Of a stretch of DNA of 64,000 nucleotides, positions 51,546 to 60,945 are shown piece after piece (within the stretch, counting starts at the first letter, position 1; each line of letters opens with the position of its first letter). The position numbers and the translations under genes are program-made. This DNA comes from RGIG5612 sp045616165 (GTDB lineage: Bacteria; Bacillota; Clostridia; Lachnospirales; Lachnospiraceae), in the NCBI GenBank assembly GCA_045616165.1, contig JAZLGF010000029.1, positions 1 to 64,000 on the forward strand, in the 5' to 3' direction. Below the pieces are notes generated by a model. That model did no database searches and had not been told where the DNA came from. It was given only the letters and a program-made list of their open reading frames with translations.

Positions 51546-52838
51546 TTATATAATATAATCTTTAACTTCTCCAATTAAATGTTCTGGACATTCAACTTCT
51601 AAAATTGTTCCATCCGCATCATAATCTTCTTTTATTATTTTAGCATGTTTATGCAACTTATTAAGCAAATCTCCTTTTGCGAACGGAAGTTTAATATTAA
51701 GAACGACACTTCCGGCATAAGCTTTATCTGTTATCATTTTTATTAGTTCTTCTAAGCCAACCTTATTTTCTGCTGATATCCAGATTTCGTCTTCTTTAAT
51801 CTTAGGCAAACTATTCTTTACTTCTTCAATTAAGTCTGCTTTATTCATTACATAAATTCTCGGTATTTCATCCGCCGATAATTCTTTTAATGTATCTTCC
51901 GTAACTTTTTTATGTTGTCTATAATATTCATCCGACGCATCCAAAACTACTAATATTAGGTTTGCATGTATCGCTTCTTCTAAGGTTGATCTAAACGCCT
52001 TTATTAATTGATGTGGTAAATTCTCGATAAACCCTACTGTATCAGACAGTAAAAAATCTTTGTTCCCTTCAACATGGATGTGTCTGATTGAGGTATCTAG
52101 TGTTGCAAAAAGCATATCCTTTTGCAACACTTTCTTTTCTTCTTCAGCCTCATTAATTTCGAGCATTTTATTAAGGAGCGTACTTTTACCCGCATTTGTA
52201 TATCCGACAAGTGCAACACGTGGAAGATTCCCTTTAATTCTTCCTTGTCTTTGCGTCGCTCTTGTTTTGCTAATTATATCAAGCTCTTTAGAAAGCTCCG
52301 CCATTCTTTGTTTTATCTGTCTTCTATCAAGTTCAAGCTGGGTCTCGCCAATACCTTTATTTGACTTACTTCCACTTCCTCCACTTTGACGGCCTAAGTG
52401 TTGCCACATTCCCGAAAGTCTAGGAAGCATGTATTGAAGGTAGGCTGATTCGACTTGCAATCTTGCTTCTTTTGTTTTTGCTCTTCTTGAAAAAATTTCT
52501 AGAATTAGTGTTGTTCTATCCCAAACTATAGCTCCAACTTCTTTTTGGATATTTTTAAGTTGGGCCGGTGATAGGTTTCCTTCAAAGATACAATATGTTG
52601 CCTGCTGGTTTGCGGCTTCTTCGGCAAGTTCTTTTAATTTGCCACTACCAATATATGTCCCCGCTTCCGGGTGCGGAAGTTTTTGGGTAAGCGCAGATAC
52701 AACTTCAATATTGCATGCATCAATAAGAAGGAGCATCTCTTCCATGCTATGGTCGAAATCCTCCGTTTTATCCGTTTCCAGGCCTACTACTATGGCTGTT
52801 GGATTTTCTATAGGTTGTCCGTTTTGTGTTTCAAACAT
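51546..52838 (-). CDS. hflX: Ribosome-associated GTPase HflX
   Basis: GTPase that splits stalled 70S ribosomes. The 430-residue protein has the HflX N-terminal domain (SALTQKLPHPEAGTYIGSGK), glycine-rich linker RQSGGSGSKSNKGIGETQLE, G1 GYTNAGKSTLLN, G3 DTVGFIENLPHQL and G4 MNKAD. It follows the metallopeptidase-like gene by eight bases. Confidence 0.95.
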   Translation of the reverse strand: MFETQNGQPIENPTAIVVGLETDKTEDFDHSMEEMLLLIDACNIEVVSALTQKLPHPEAGTYIGSGKLKELAEEAANQQATYCIFEGNLSPAQLKNIQKEVGAIVWDRTTLILEIFSRRAKTKEARLQVESAYLQYMLPRLSGMWQHLGRQSGGSGSKSNKGIGETQLELDRRQIKQRMAELSKELDIISKTRATQRQGRIKGNLPRVALVGYTNAGKSTLLNKMLEINEAEEEKKVLQKDMLFATLDTSIRHIHVEGNKDFLLSDTVGFIENLPHQLIKAFRSTLEEAIHANLILVVLDASDEYYRQHKKVTEDTLKELSADEIPRIYVMNKADLIEEVKNSLPKIKEDEIWISAENKVGLEELIKMITDKAYAGSVVLNIKLPFAKGDLLNKLHKHAKIIKEDYDADGTILEVECPEHLIGEVKDYII

Positions 52839-52846
52839 AAAACTTT

Positions 52847-53728
52847 TTATAGCCCTACTTCATTTTCTTCGATTAATCTAATAACATCAAATGCATTAAA
52901 TTGCGTTTTGTCTTTAAGAAATTCAGAAATTTCCTTTATTAACTTTCTTGCAGTTTTTTGTACACTAGCCGGATCTTCTTCGAAATAATAGTTTTGAAGT
53001 CTTCCACCTTCTCTGTAGCTTCTTCCTTCTAATCCTAAGAAAAGTTTAGCAACTTTAGGTTTATAACTATTAAATGCTGCTATTATTCCTACTGCATCTG
53101 CAATTATTTCATCTCTTATTGCATTTCTATGTTCCGGATAAAGTTTTTGACAAATGAAATGGGTAAGCTCATGATACTTTCTTATTATTAAAGAAGTTTT
53201 TTTCCATTCTTCTTCGCTTAATGATGTTTCATCATCTTTTAACTGTTTATTTATATCTTTAGCGCTTACCGCACTATAATCTCCACCACTTAACACAATC
53301 AATGAATCTTTATAATTAGAAGAATCTGCTATAAACATGTGAAATTCTATTTCCCAAAATGCTCCACCATCTTTTTTATATTCTTCTTCATGCGAATGAA
53401 TTTTTTCCCAATTTATAAGACCACTAATAGTTGATGCCCCCATAGATGCGGGGATAGTTGTTGGTTCGCATTTATGCGCTAACTTTTGGATAGCTGTTTC
53501 AAAATCTTTTCTATCATCTACATATAATATATTTGCGTCTCCACATGGAGTATCAACAACTTCCAAATAATCTGCATCACTATCGGAAAAGTCATTTGAA
53601 ACTTTTTTTATTTTCAATCCTTTAAGCACGGCATTATCATATTCAGTGCTAACATGCGTGCCTTTTTTTATAGGTAAACCTATCTGCGGATATCTTTCTA
53701 AAATTGTGTTAAATACATTTTGATTCAT
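52847..53728 (-). CDS. Putative HExxH zinc metallopeptidase-like protein
   Basis: A 293-residue cytosolic protein of no recognised family. It contains KYHELTHFICQKLYP (HExxH, His 190 region) followed about 20 residues later by RDEIIADAVGIIAAF, a Glu/Asp-rich helix suited to the third ligand of gluzincin-type metallopeptidases. The N-terminal half lacks known motifs. No signal peptide. First gene of the hflX-hemZ-nrdG operon. A tolerance or peptide-processing role is possible but unproven. Confidence 0.6.
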   Translation of the reverse strand: MNQNVFNTILERYPQIGLPIKKGTHVSTEYDNAVLKGLKIKKVSNDFSDSDADYLEVVDTPCGDANILYVDDRKDFETAIQKLAHKCEPTTIPASMGASTISGLINWEKIHSHEEEYKKDGGAFWEIEFHMFIADSSNYKDSLIVLSGGDYSAVSAKDINKQLKDDETSLSEEEWKKTSLIIRKYHELTHFICQKLYPEHRNAIRDEIIADAVGIIAAFNSYKPKVAKLFLGLEGRSYREGGRLQNYYFEEDPASVQKTARKLIKEISEFLKDKTQFNAFDVIRLIEENEVGL

Positions 53729-53832
53729 AAAATGCCTTCCTTTATCGTTCGTATATCTTATATAATCTTCCTTTTTTATGCAAGTTGTTTATTAAACTTT
53801 TTTTCTTTAAAGAAAATTCGTTAATTTTGTTC

Positions 53833-53860
53833 TTGCATTTAATATTATTGATGTTATAAT
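53833..53860 (+). promoter_or_regulatory. Promoter of the amino-acid ABC transporter
   Basis: TTGCAT (53833-53838), 16-base spacer, TATAAT (53855-53860). The following ~95-nt leader is very AT-rich with several ATTCAT/TGAAT-like palindromes (for example TGAATATTTAATTCG at 53927-53941) that could be operator sites, possibly ArgR-like. The 53729-53961 gap holds nothing else. Confidence 0.65.
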
Positions 53861-53961
53861 ATGTCTCATGATTATTCACAATATTCATAAATTATGTATA
53901 TTTTAATAGTTTTTATACATATTATTTGAATATTTAATTCGTATTTTCAAAGGAGATTAAC

Positions 53962-54723
53962 ATGAAAAAATTAAACGCAATTATTTTAAGTTCTATATTA
54001 ATAGTAGTTATGGCTTTTTCTTTAACAGCATGTGGAGATACGGGCGATAAAAAATCATCAGACGACAACGTTTTAGTTATGGCAACAGAATCTACATTCC
54101 CTCCATACGAGTATAAAGAAGGCGATGACTTTGCTGGTATCGACGTAGACATTGCAAAAGCGATTGCAGACAAACTCGGTATGGAATTAAAAATTGAAGA
54201 TGTTGCATTCGATTCAATTATTGCTGGTGTAAGCACAGGCAAATACGATATTGGCCTTGCAGGTCTTACTGTAACTGAAGAACGTATGCAGAGTGTAAAC
54301 TTCTCTGATACTTATGCAACAGGCATTCAAGCTATCATTGTAAAAGAAGGCTCTCCTATTAAGACTCCTGATGATCTTGCAAATGCAAACCTTATTGGTG
54401 TTCAAATAGCTACAACAGGTGATATCTATTGTGCAGATGATTTCGGTGAGGAACATGTTAAAGAATACAACAATGCTGTTGATGCTATTCAAGATTTACT
54501 TAAAGGAACTATTGATTGCGTAGTTATTGATAAGGAACCTGCTAAACAATTCGTAGCAGTAAACGAAGGCCTCGTTGTACTTGAGACTGCTTACACTGAA
54601 GAAGAATATGCAGCTGCTATTGCAAAAGATAATGAAGAACTTCTTAAAACTGTTAACGAAGTTTTAGCACAACTTAAATCTGAAGGCACATTAGATAAAA
54701 TAGTTGCTAAATATATTAAATAA
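53962..54723 (+). CDS. Amino-acid ABC transporter substrate-binding lipoprotein
   Basis: A 253-residue periplasmic-binding-fold lipoprotein: signal peptide ending LTACGD (lipobox LTAC), then the class 3 signature TFPPYEYKEGDDFAGIDVDI and GLTVTEERMQSVNFSDTYAT. It captures a polar or basic amino acid outside the membrane. AAAGGAGA precedes the ATG. Three genes follow in the order binding protein, permease, ATPase. Exact ligand not determinable. Confidence 0.92.
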   Translation: MKKLNAIILSSILIVVMAFSLTACGDTGDKKSSDDNVLVMATESTFPPYEYKEGDDFAGIDVDIAKAIADKLGMELKIEDVAFDSIIAGVSTGKYDIGLAGLTVTEERMQSVNFSDTYATGIQAIIVKEGSPIKTPDDLANANLIGVQIATTGDIYCADDFGEEHVKEYNNAVDAIQDLLKGTIDCVVIDKEPAKQFVAVNEGLVVLETAYTEEEYAAAIAKDNEELLKTVNEVLAQLKSEGTLDKIVAKYIK

Positions 54724-54725
54724 TC

Positions 54726-55445
54726 ATGGACTTTCTTTCACAATTTAAGCTTTGTTTTATAGAGGATAATAGATGGCAATGGATACTAGAGGGTTTAAAA
54801 AACACTCTAGTCATTACCATCTTTGCTCTATTAATAGGAATTGTTCTTGGAATAATCATTGCTGCTGTTCGCTCAACGTATGATAAAAACGGCGCAGCTA
54901 TGAAGAAAAAAGGTGGCATAGGATATGTCTTATTGAAAATAGGTAATATCCTGTGCAATATTTTTGTTACTATTATTCGTGGGACACCTGTTGTTATTCA
55001 ACTTTTAATTGTTTACTTTGTAATACTTATAAATGTTCAAAATGGTCTCATTGTTGCAATTATTGCTTTTGGTGTTAACTCTGGAGCATATGTTTCAGAA
55101 ATTTTCAGAAGCGGTATTATGTCTATAGATGAAGGCCAATTCGAAGCCGGCCGTTCCTTAGGTTTTAGTTATTCACAAACTATGTTTCACATAATTCTTC
55201 CTCAGGCAATTAAGGTTATACTTCCTATGCTCTTTAATGAACTTATTGTTTTAATTAAAGAAACTTCCGTTGCCGGTTATGTTGGAATAATGGATCTTAC
55301 AAGAGCCGGTGATAAAATTAGAGGTAGAACCTTCATTGCTTTTATGCCTTTAATCGCAGTAGCAGTTATTTATCTTATCATAGTATTTATCCTTACCCAA
55401 TTGCTACAGCTTTTGGAAAGGAGGTTAAGAAAGAATGAACGATAA
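54726..55445 (+). CDS. Amino-acid ABC transporter permease
   Basis: A 239-residue HisM/GlnP-type permease with the start of its hydrophobic core at LVITIFALLIGIVLGIIIAA, the RGTPVVIQLLIVYF segment and the EAA loop EAGRSLGFSYSQTMFHIILP QAIK that docks the ATPase. It begins two bases after the binding-protein stop and overlaps the ATPase by 11 bases. Confidence 0.93.
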   Translation: MDFLSQFKLCFIEDNRWQWILEGLKNTLVITIFALLIGIVLGIIIAAVRSTYDKNGAAMKKKGGIGYVLLKIGNILCNIFVTIIRGTPVVIQLLIVYFVILINVQNGLIVAIIAFGVNSGAYVSEIFRSGIMSIDEGQFEAGRSLGFSYSQTMFHIILPQAIKVILPMLFNELIVLIKETSVAGYVGIMDLTRAGDKIRGRTFIAFMPLIAVAVIYLIIVFILTQLLQLLERRLRKNER

Positions 55446-56187
55446 TGCTTTAATCGAAGTTCGTGGCCTGAAAAAATATTATAGTTCTGGCGATGAGCAA
55501 GTAAAAGCTCTAGATGGAATCAATATTGATATTAATAAAGGCGATGTCGTTGTTATTGTTGGCCCTTCAGGTAGTGGCAAATCAACTTTCCTTCGCTCTC
55601 TTAACCTTTTAGAGCAACCTACAGAAGGACAAATCTATTTTGATGGCGAAGATATAAATTCAAAAGCCGCAAATATTAATACGCATAGACAAAAAATGGG
55701 GATGGTGTTCCAACACTTTAATTTGTTCCCACATAAAAAAGTTATTGATAATATTACTCTTGCTCCTATTAAATTAAAGGGTTTGAAAAAGCAAGATGCT
55801 TTAATAAAAGCTATGGAACTTTTAGAAATGATTCAGCTTGATGATAAAGCAAGCTCTTACCCTTCACAACTTTCTGGTGGTCAAAAACAGCGTATCGCAA
55901 TAGCAAGAGCGCTCGCTATGGAACCAGAAGTTATGCTTTTTGATGAGCCTACTTCTGCTCTCGATCCTGAGATGGTAGGTGAAGTTCTAGATATTATGAA
56001 GAAGCTAGCAAAAGAAGGCATGACAATGGTCGTTGTAACACATGAAATGGGATTTGCTAAAGAAGTTGGAACTCGTGTGATTTTTATGGACCATGGTCAA
56101 ATCATGGAAGAAAACAATCCAAAAGATTTCTTTGAAAATCCAAAGAACGAAAGACTTCAGGATTTCCTTTCAAAAGTTTTAATTTAA
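55435..56187 (+). CDS. Amino-acid ABC transporter ATP-binding protein (GlnQ type)
   Basis: A 250-residue ATPase with Walker A VGPSGSGKSTFLRSLN, Q-loop MVFQHFNLFPHKK, signature LSGGQKQRIAIARALAM, Walker B VMLFDEPTSALDPEM and switch His in VVVTHEMGFAKEVG. Drives the polar amino-acid importer encoded just upstream; the ATG follows GGAGG within the permease gene. Confidence 0.95.
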   Translation: MNDNALIEVRGLKKYYSSGDEQVKALDGINIDINKGDVVVIVGPSGSGKSTFLRSLNLLEQPTEGQIYFDGEDINSKAANINTHRQKMGMVFQHFNLFPHKKVIDNITLAPIKLKGLKKQDALIKAMELLEMIQLDDKASSYPSQLSGGQKQRIAIARALAMEPEVMLFDEPTSALDPEMVGEVLDIMKKLAKEGMTMVVVTHEMGFAKEVGTRVIFMDHGQIMEENNPKDFFENPKNERLQDFLSKVLI

Positions 56188-56192
56188 AGCGA

Positions 56193-56258
56193 GCGGACCG
56201 TACGGGTTCGTTATCGGCGAGTTGGAACCCGAGCCAGGAACGAATTCGTACGGTCCGC
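56193..56258. repeat. GC-rich 20-bp palindrome between convergent operons
   Basis: GCGGACCGTACG plus GGTTCGTT (56193-56212) pairs with 56239-56258 over 20 bp, interrupted only by two adjacent positions that are G-U pairs in RNA. The loop has a further GGAACCC/GGGTTC element. No U-run follows, yet it lies exactly between convergent operons, so it may act as a transcriptional barrier. It resembles the GC-rich palindrome at 189-239 in character. Confidence 0.7.
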
Positions 56259-56270
56259 GAGCATAAATAA

Positions 56271-56720
56271 TTACTTTTGTTCGGTTTTTGCGGCGGCTTT
56301 GGCGGCGGCCTGAGCCTTAAGTTCTGCGATTTGTTCTGGTGTAAGTTTAGGTTTATTCTCCTTGAAGAATGTTCCTGTAACCATTAAATCGTTTATATCT
56401 GTTGCTACCATATGGTAGTCTTCTGTCATAGTAATGGCTTTTCTTCCACAGAAATCTGCGCATGTTCCGCAAAACGTACAGCTTGTTAAATTAAATGTGT
56501 ATGTGATGTTTTGGCCACCTTCAACTTCTTCTACAGTTTTCTCAATGGCACTAGGTGAACATACTTTAATACACAAACCGCATGCCACACATTTAGAAGC
56601 ATCATACGCAATACGTCCCCTATAATTAGGCTTAGCATCAACATTAACCTTCGGGAATAAAACTGTACTAGGTTTTGAGAATAAATTCTTTATCGCAATT
56701 GGTAAAAATGGAAAATTCAT
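56271..56720 (-). CDS. Group 4 [NiFe] hydrogenase ferredoxin-like subunit (MbhN/NuoI-like)
   Basis: A 149-residue protein with two 4Fe-4S motifs (CVACGLCIKVCSPS and CTFCGTCADFCGRK) of the NuoI/EchF/MbhN type, which pass electrons from ferredoxin to the small subunit. The C-terminus is an Ala/Lys tail (AAAKAAAKTEQK). Last gene of the hydrogenase operon; its start overlaps the small-subunit stop by one base. Confidence 0.9.
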   Translation of the reverse strand: MNFPFLPIAIKNLFSKPSTVLFPKVNVDAKPNYRGRIAYDASKCVACGLCIKVCSPSAIEKTVEEVEGGQNITYTFNLTSCTFCGTCADFCGRKAITMTEDYHMVATDINDLMVTGTFFKENKPKLTPEQIAELKAQAAAKAAAKTEQK

Positions 56721-57187
56721 TATTTATTCTCGCCTCCTTTCTTATCTGTCATAGCAAGTCTTTTTTCTTTAAGAATCTGGGTTGCTTTATAAAGACCTTC
56801 TATAACCGCTTCTGGTTTTGGTGTGCATCCTGCGATTGCCACATCAACATGTACATATTTTTCAAGTGGCCCTTCAATTGAATAACTGCCCTTAAATACG
56901 TTACCTGATTGTGGACATGAACCAATTGAAACTACTACCTTTGGTTCTGGAACCTGCTCTAGTGTTCTTACAAGTCTATCTTTTGACTGACTTGTAATAG
57001 GACCTGAAACAACTACGATATCAGCATGTCTAGGTGTTCCCGCAAGCTTAAATCCGAATCTTTCAGCATCATATCTTGGTGTGAGAACTGCGACAAGTTC
57101 GATATCGCATCCGTTACATGAGCCTGTATTTATGTGGTAGATCCAAGGAGATTTTGCTGTTGCATCTGATATTATTTTCTTAAACAT
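56720..57187 (-). CDS. Group 4 [NiFe] hydrogenase small subunit (MbhJ/NuoB-like)
   Basis: A 155-residue subunit binding the proximal 4Fe-4S cluster: NTGSCNGCDIELVAVLTPRY, VSIGSCPQSGNVF and AIAGCTPKPEAVIEGL supply the four cysteines. Transfers electrons to the NiFe site of the large subunit encoded at 63068-64000. It follows the NuoH-like subunit by 12 bases. Confidence 0.92.
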   Translation of the reverse strand: MFKKIISDATAKSPWIYHINTGSCNGCDIELVAVLTPRYDAERFGFKLAGTPRHADIVVVSGPITSQSKDRLVRTLEQVPEPKVVVSIGSCPQSGNVFKGSYSIEGPLEKYVHVDVAIAGCTPKPEAVIEGLYKATQILKEKRLAMTDKKGGENK

Positions 57188-57199
57188 ATTTTCTACCTC

Positions 57200-58159
57200 C
57201 TATAGACCAACGAATACAAGGATAAGACTTACTAAAGCTAATCCCGTAACTATTATCCAATAAAACTTAAATAAATGTTCAATCTTAAGACGTGCCGTTA
57301 TCGCATGAATTAATGTCATGCAGATAACTGTAAGTCCAGCGCAAATCGCTACTTCAATTAAAACATTTAAGATTACTATTCCTGTGTTGATGCCACCAAG
57401 GAAAAGGTTTGTAAAGAGTGCTGTCATTACAAACATTTTGATAGCTGTGTTAAGTTTGAAAATTCCTAAAGGAGCTCCGCTGTATTCAACAACTGGTCCT
57501 TCACAAATTTCTGTCTCAGCTTCAGCAACATCAAAAGGCTGGGTTCCAACTTCTGCTGGAATTATAAGTAGGAATGCTATTGCCGCTGGAATTAAAGCCG
57601 GATGAGCAATAAGACATCCTTCATAGTTTTGGAAAATTAAAATGTTTTCCATTGAAAAACTAAGTGCTCCACCACCAACATATCTAGCTATTGCTAAAAA
57701 TACCATAATAAGAGGGAGCTCATAAGCCATCATTGTTACCATCTCACGTGAGATACCAACACCAGCGTAAGGTGAGCCCGAAGCACTACCACCTATAATC
57801 ATTGCAACTGCCGGGATAGTAAGCAAATACAGGATAACGATTAAATCGGCTGAACATGTAAATGCGAAAAATCCAAGCGTTGGAACGAAAGTCATAAGTA
57901 CAACCAAACTTGCAAGTCCCGCAAGTGGCGCAATAATGTAAACTGTTCTATTTGCTGCCTGTGGAATAATTGTTTCTTTGCCCATGAGCTTAAAGAAATC
58001 ATAGAACGGCTGCAAAATAGGTGGACCTACTCTCTTTTGCATTCTTGCTAAAATTTTTCTATCAATTCCAGCAAGCAAAAGTCCAACTACAAAAACGAAA
58101 AGAAAGCCTGGGAATATCAAGACATAAAATAATATTGAAAGTATCTGTAAAAATATCAT
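57200..58159 (-). CDS. Group 4 [NiFe] hydrogenase membrane anchor (MbhM/NuoH-like)
   Basis: Roughly eight transmembrane helices link the hydrogenase module to the ion-translocating module. NuoH signatures GLLLAGIDRKILARMQKRVG PP and the acidic loop PAEVGTQPFDVAEAETEICE GPVVEYSG are present. The ATG at 58159 (319 residues) follows a GGAGG site directly upstream; a longer frame begins 13 codons earlier. It starts 13 bases after the MrpD-like subunit stop. Confidence 0.92.
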   Translation of the reverse strand: MIFLQILSILFYVLIFPGFLFVFVVGLLLAGIDRKILARMQKRVGPPILQPFYDFFKLMGKETIIPQAANRTVYIIAPLAGLASLVVLMTFVPTLGFFAFTCSADLIVILYLLTIPAVAMIIGGSASGSPYAGVGISREMVTMMAYELPLIMVFLAIARYVGGGALSFSMENILIFQNYEGCLIAHPALIPAAIAFLLIIPAEVGTQPFDVAEAETEICEGPVVEYSGAPLGIFKLNTAIKMFVMTALFTNLFLGGINTGIVILNVLIEVAICAGLTVICMTLIHAITARLKIEHLFKFYWIIVTGLALVSLILVFVGL

Positions 58160-58172
58160 CTCGGCCTCCTTT

Positions 58173-60095
58173 CTACATAAATGTGGCAAACATAACAATT
58201 ACTACAATTGCTGTTGCTACAACAGTCCATATAGCATAGTTATTTAAGTTGCCATCATGTGCTTTATCCATAAATTTAAAGTATCCTTTGAAGTTCTTCT
58301 TAAAGCCCCAGAAAAGATCACTTCCACTAACATGGCTATGTTCGCTCTTTTCACCACCAAAGAATGTTGCATATTTTCCATCAACTTCTTCGCTTGTTTT
58401 AGCTTCGAGTACAGGACCTCTTGTATTCTGGCCTGTAATAATAACGATGAAAACTGCTACAAAAATTATTATGAAAAGAAGAAGCCAAAGCACTGGATTC
58501 CAGAAGCTAAATTCTGCTACTTCAATAGTTTGAGTAACTACACCCGCCTGCGCGGCGTATCCATTACCCATCATCATATCAATATAATTTGTAACATTAA
58601 GTGTTGCGTCTGTAGCAGGTACAAGTAAGTACTGGCTTACATATGGATAAGCAACACCACTTATTAAGCAAAGCGCTGACATAATCCACATAGGAACTCT
58701 CATTGAAGCTGGAACTTCTTTAGCATCTTTGCATTTTTCTCCGAGCTGTCCGAAGAATACAGCCTGGGTAACTTTTATGAAAGAAGCAAGAGTCATTACC
58801 GAAACTACAACAGCAACAATTGTTGCAATTATGAATAAGAAATTATTACTTTCTATTCCTTTTTGGTAAGTTGCCTGATAAATCATCCACTTAGAAGCAA
58901 AACCGTTAAATGGTGGAAGACCTGAAATCGAGAAGGCTCCAACTAAGAAACAAATTGTTGTCTTTGGCATCTTCTTTGAAAGTCCTCCGAGTTTATCGAG
59001 GTCAGTTGTTCCAACTGAATAAAGAACAGCACCGGCACAAAGGAATAATAAACCTTTGAACAATGTATGGTTCAATGCATGGAAAAGACCACTTTGAAGT
59101 CCAAGGGCCGAGCCAAGTCCAATAGACATAATTACATAACCAATCTGTGAAATACTATGGTATGCAAGAAGTCTCTTGAAATCATGTTGTGCAAGAGCCA
59201 TTGTTACGCCAATGAACATAGTTAGCATGCCAAAGATTACAAGTAAGATTTGCATTGTTCTTGAATTCATTGCTACAAACACGATGTACATAACTCTTAT
59301 CATGCCGTAAACTCCGGCCTTGTTAACCATTCCTGAAAATACCATAGACATTGATGTCGGAGCAGTTGTATATGAATCTGCTGCCGGTGTATGGAATGGA
59401 ACAATGTATGATTTAACGCCAAGACCTATAAAGATAAGTGAAAGCGCCATAATTGTTGTTGGTGTAAGACCACTTGAAAGTATTGATGAAAGCTGAGCCA
59501 TATTCAAAGTGTGGCATTGCAAGTAAACAAGTGCGATACCAGCTAAGATAAGGCTTGAGCCAATCGATCCAATAACCAAATACTTAAATGCTGCTTCAAG
59601 TGCACCCTTCTTATAATTTCTAAATGCTGTTAAAGCAACACATGAGAATGTCATGATTTCAATCATAACAAACATGTTGAAGATATCACCTGTCATTACC
59701 AAACCTAAAACAGATGCTGTAAGCATAAGTGAAAGTGTGTAGTAATGGCCAAGGTGGTCATCTTTTTCCATGTACCTAATTGAATAGATGCATGACATAA
59801 GTGAGGTGAATACAACTAAAAGCGCAAAGAATAAACTAAGCGCATCGACTTCGTATCCAATACCTATTGCAAAGCCTTCAACCGGTGTCCATCCACCCAT
59901 CCAATAAGAGATTATTTCTCCATCAAAAAGTACCGGCTTAACAAGGAATGCAATAAGCGCAAAAGCCGCACCCATAAATCCAATTGCTAAAATATTTCTA
60001 ACAAGTTTATTTTTCTTTCCGAAAATCTCAAGTAAGAAAGCTCCGAGGAACAATCCCATTACGGCGATTACCGGAAAATGTTCATAGAATATCAT
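58173..60095 (-). CDS. Mrp/complex I antiporter-like subunit (MbhH/MrpD-like)
   Basis: A 640-residue, about 14-16-helix ion-conducting subunit of the NuoL/MrpD family. It includes TPVEGFAIGIGYEVDALSLF, conserved lysine/glutamate helices (FNMFVMIEIMTFSCVALTAF; YKKGALEAAFKYLVIGSIGS) and HDFKRLLAYHSISQIGYVIM. The extended C-terminal helix is typical of hydrogenase-linked MrpD. In P. furiosus Mbh, the corresponding subunit pumps Na+ or H+. It overlaps the MnhC-like gene by four bases. Confidence 0.92.
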   Translation of the reverse strand: MIFYEHFPVIAVMGLFLGAFLLEIFGKKNKLVRNILAIGFMGAAFALIAFLVKPVLFDGEIISYWMGGWTPVEGFAIGIGYEVDALSLFFALLVVFTSLMSCIYSIRYMEKDDHLGHYYTLSLMLTASVLGLVMTGDIFNMFVMIEIMTFSCVALTAFRNYKKGALEAAFKYLVIGSIGSSLILAGIALVYLQCHTLNMAQLSSILSSGLTPTTIMALSLIFIGLGVKSYIVPFHTPAADSYTTAPTSMSMVFSGMVNKAGVYGMIRVMYIVFVAMNSRTMQILLVIFGMLTMFIGVTMALAQHDFKRLLAYHSISQIGYVIMSIGLGSALGLQSGLFHALNHTLFKGLLFLCAGAVLYSVGTTDLDKLGGLSKKMPKTTICFLVGAFSISGLPPFNGFASKWMIYQATYQKGIESNNFLFIIATIVAVVVSVMTLASFIKVTQAVFFGQLGEKCKDAKEVPASMRVPMWIMSALCLISGVAYPYVSQYLLVPATDATLNVTNYIDMMMGNGYAAQAGVVTQTIEVAEFSFWNPVLWLLLFIIIFVAVFIVIITGQNTRGPVLEAKTSEEVDGKYATFFGGEKSEHSHVSGSDLFWGFKKNFKGYFKFMDKAHDGNLNNYAIWTVVATAIVVIVMFATFM

Positions 60096-60451
60096 CCGCG
60101 AATCCTCCTTACTTCATCAACATTAATTGTTTGATATTTTTGGAATATCTTAATAATAAGTGAAAGTGCCATAGCATCTACACATGCACCGATAACAATT
60201 GATGTAAGTGTTAATGCCTGTGGTACCGGGTCAACGAAGAATGTACTTGTTACACCATTAATCAAATCTGAAAGAGTGAAAATAGGTGCTGTACCGTTTT
60301 CGTTAAATCCAACACTTACGATAAAGAGGTTAACACCGTAATCAATACAACTAAGGCCGATTACCATCTTTATCAAATTCTTTTGTGTACAAAGGGCATA
60401 TAATCCTAAGCAGATGAGGATTAATGATGCAAAATAATTAACTATTATCAT
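60092..60451 (-). CDS. MnhC/NuoK-like subunit (MbhG)
   Basis: A 119-residue, three-helix subunit of the Mrp module (IVNYFASLILICLGLYALCT, MVIGLSCIDYGVNLFIVSVG and a third helix ending with QALTLTSIVIGACVDAMALS). The Glu/Asp-bearing helices of NuoK/MrpC are conserved in part. It overlaps its neighbours by four bases on each side. Confidence 0.9.
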   Translation of the reverse strand: MIIVNYFASLILICLGLYALCTQKNLIKMVIGLSCIDYGVNLFIVSVGFNENGTAPIFTLSDLINGVTSTFFVDPVPQALTLTSIVIGACVDAMALSLIIKIFQKYQTINVDEVRRIRG

Positions 60452-60945
60452 TCTTCATCCTCCTCATCTATAAAACCTTCTTCCTCTTTTGTTCCTACTC
60501 CCGGAGCTAAAAGTCCAAGAAGTAATAAGATAAGGAAGCCCATACCTGTAAGAACCTTAATACCTACTGCATAACCCATAAATGTGATGTTACCAGCACT
60601 AATTAAGTTTCCTACTTCACCATCGTTAAAGAATACATTCTTAGCAAATACAGAACCAGCAACAATTCCAATAAATCCTAAAAGAACATAAAGGATTGAG
60701 CCAAGTGATTCTATAACGCTTAAGTATCTAAATTTAACAGCTTCAGAGGCTGTCTTATATCCATATCCTAAATATAAGAATACAGCTGTGCTCGCAACCA
60801 TAACGCCGCCTTGGAATCCTCCGCCAGGGCTTATGGTTCCGAATAAAATAATATAAACACCAAATAAAAGTGCGAATGGGAGGATTCTATCTACGCCACA
60901 TTTAACAATTATTTGACGTTCTTTAATACCGTCTTTAAATTTCAT
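60448..60945 (-). CDS. MnhB-like subunit (MbhF)
   Basis: A 165-residue membrane subunit with the MnhB pattern FALLFGVYIILFGTISPGGG FQGGVM, four hydrophobic helices and an acidic tail (EEEGFIDEEDEE). Part of the Mrp module and coupled by ATGA overlaps to its neighbours. Confidence 0.9.
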   Translation of the reverse strand: MKFKDGIKERQIIVKCGVDRILPFALLFGVYIILFGTISPGGGFQGGVMVASTAVFLYLGYGYKTASEAVKFRYLSVIESLGSILYVLLGFIGIVAGSVFAKNVFFNDGEVGNLISAGNITFMGYAVGIKVLTGMGFLILLLLGLLAPGVGTKEEEGFIDEEDEE

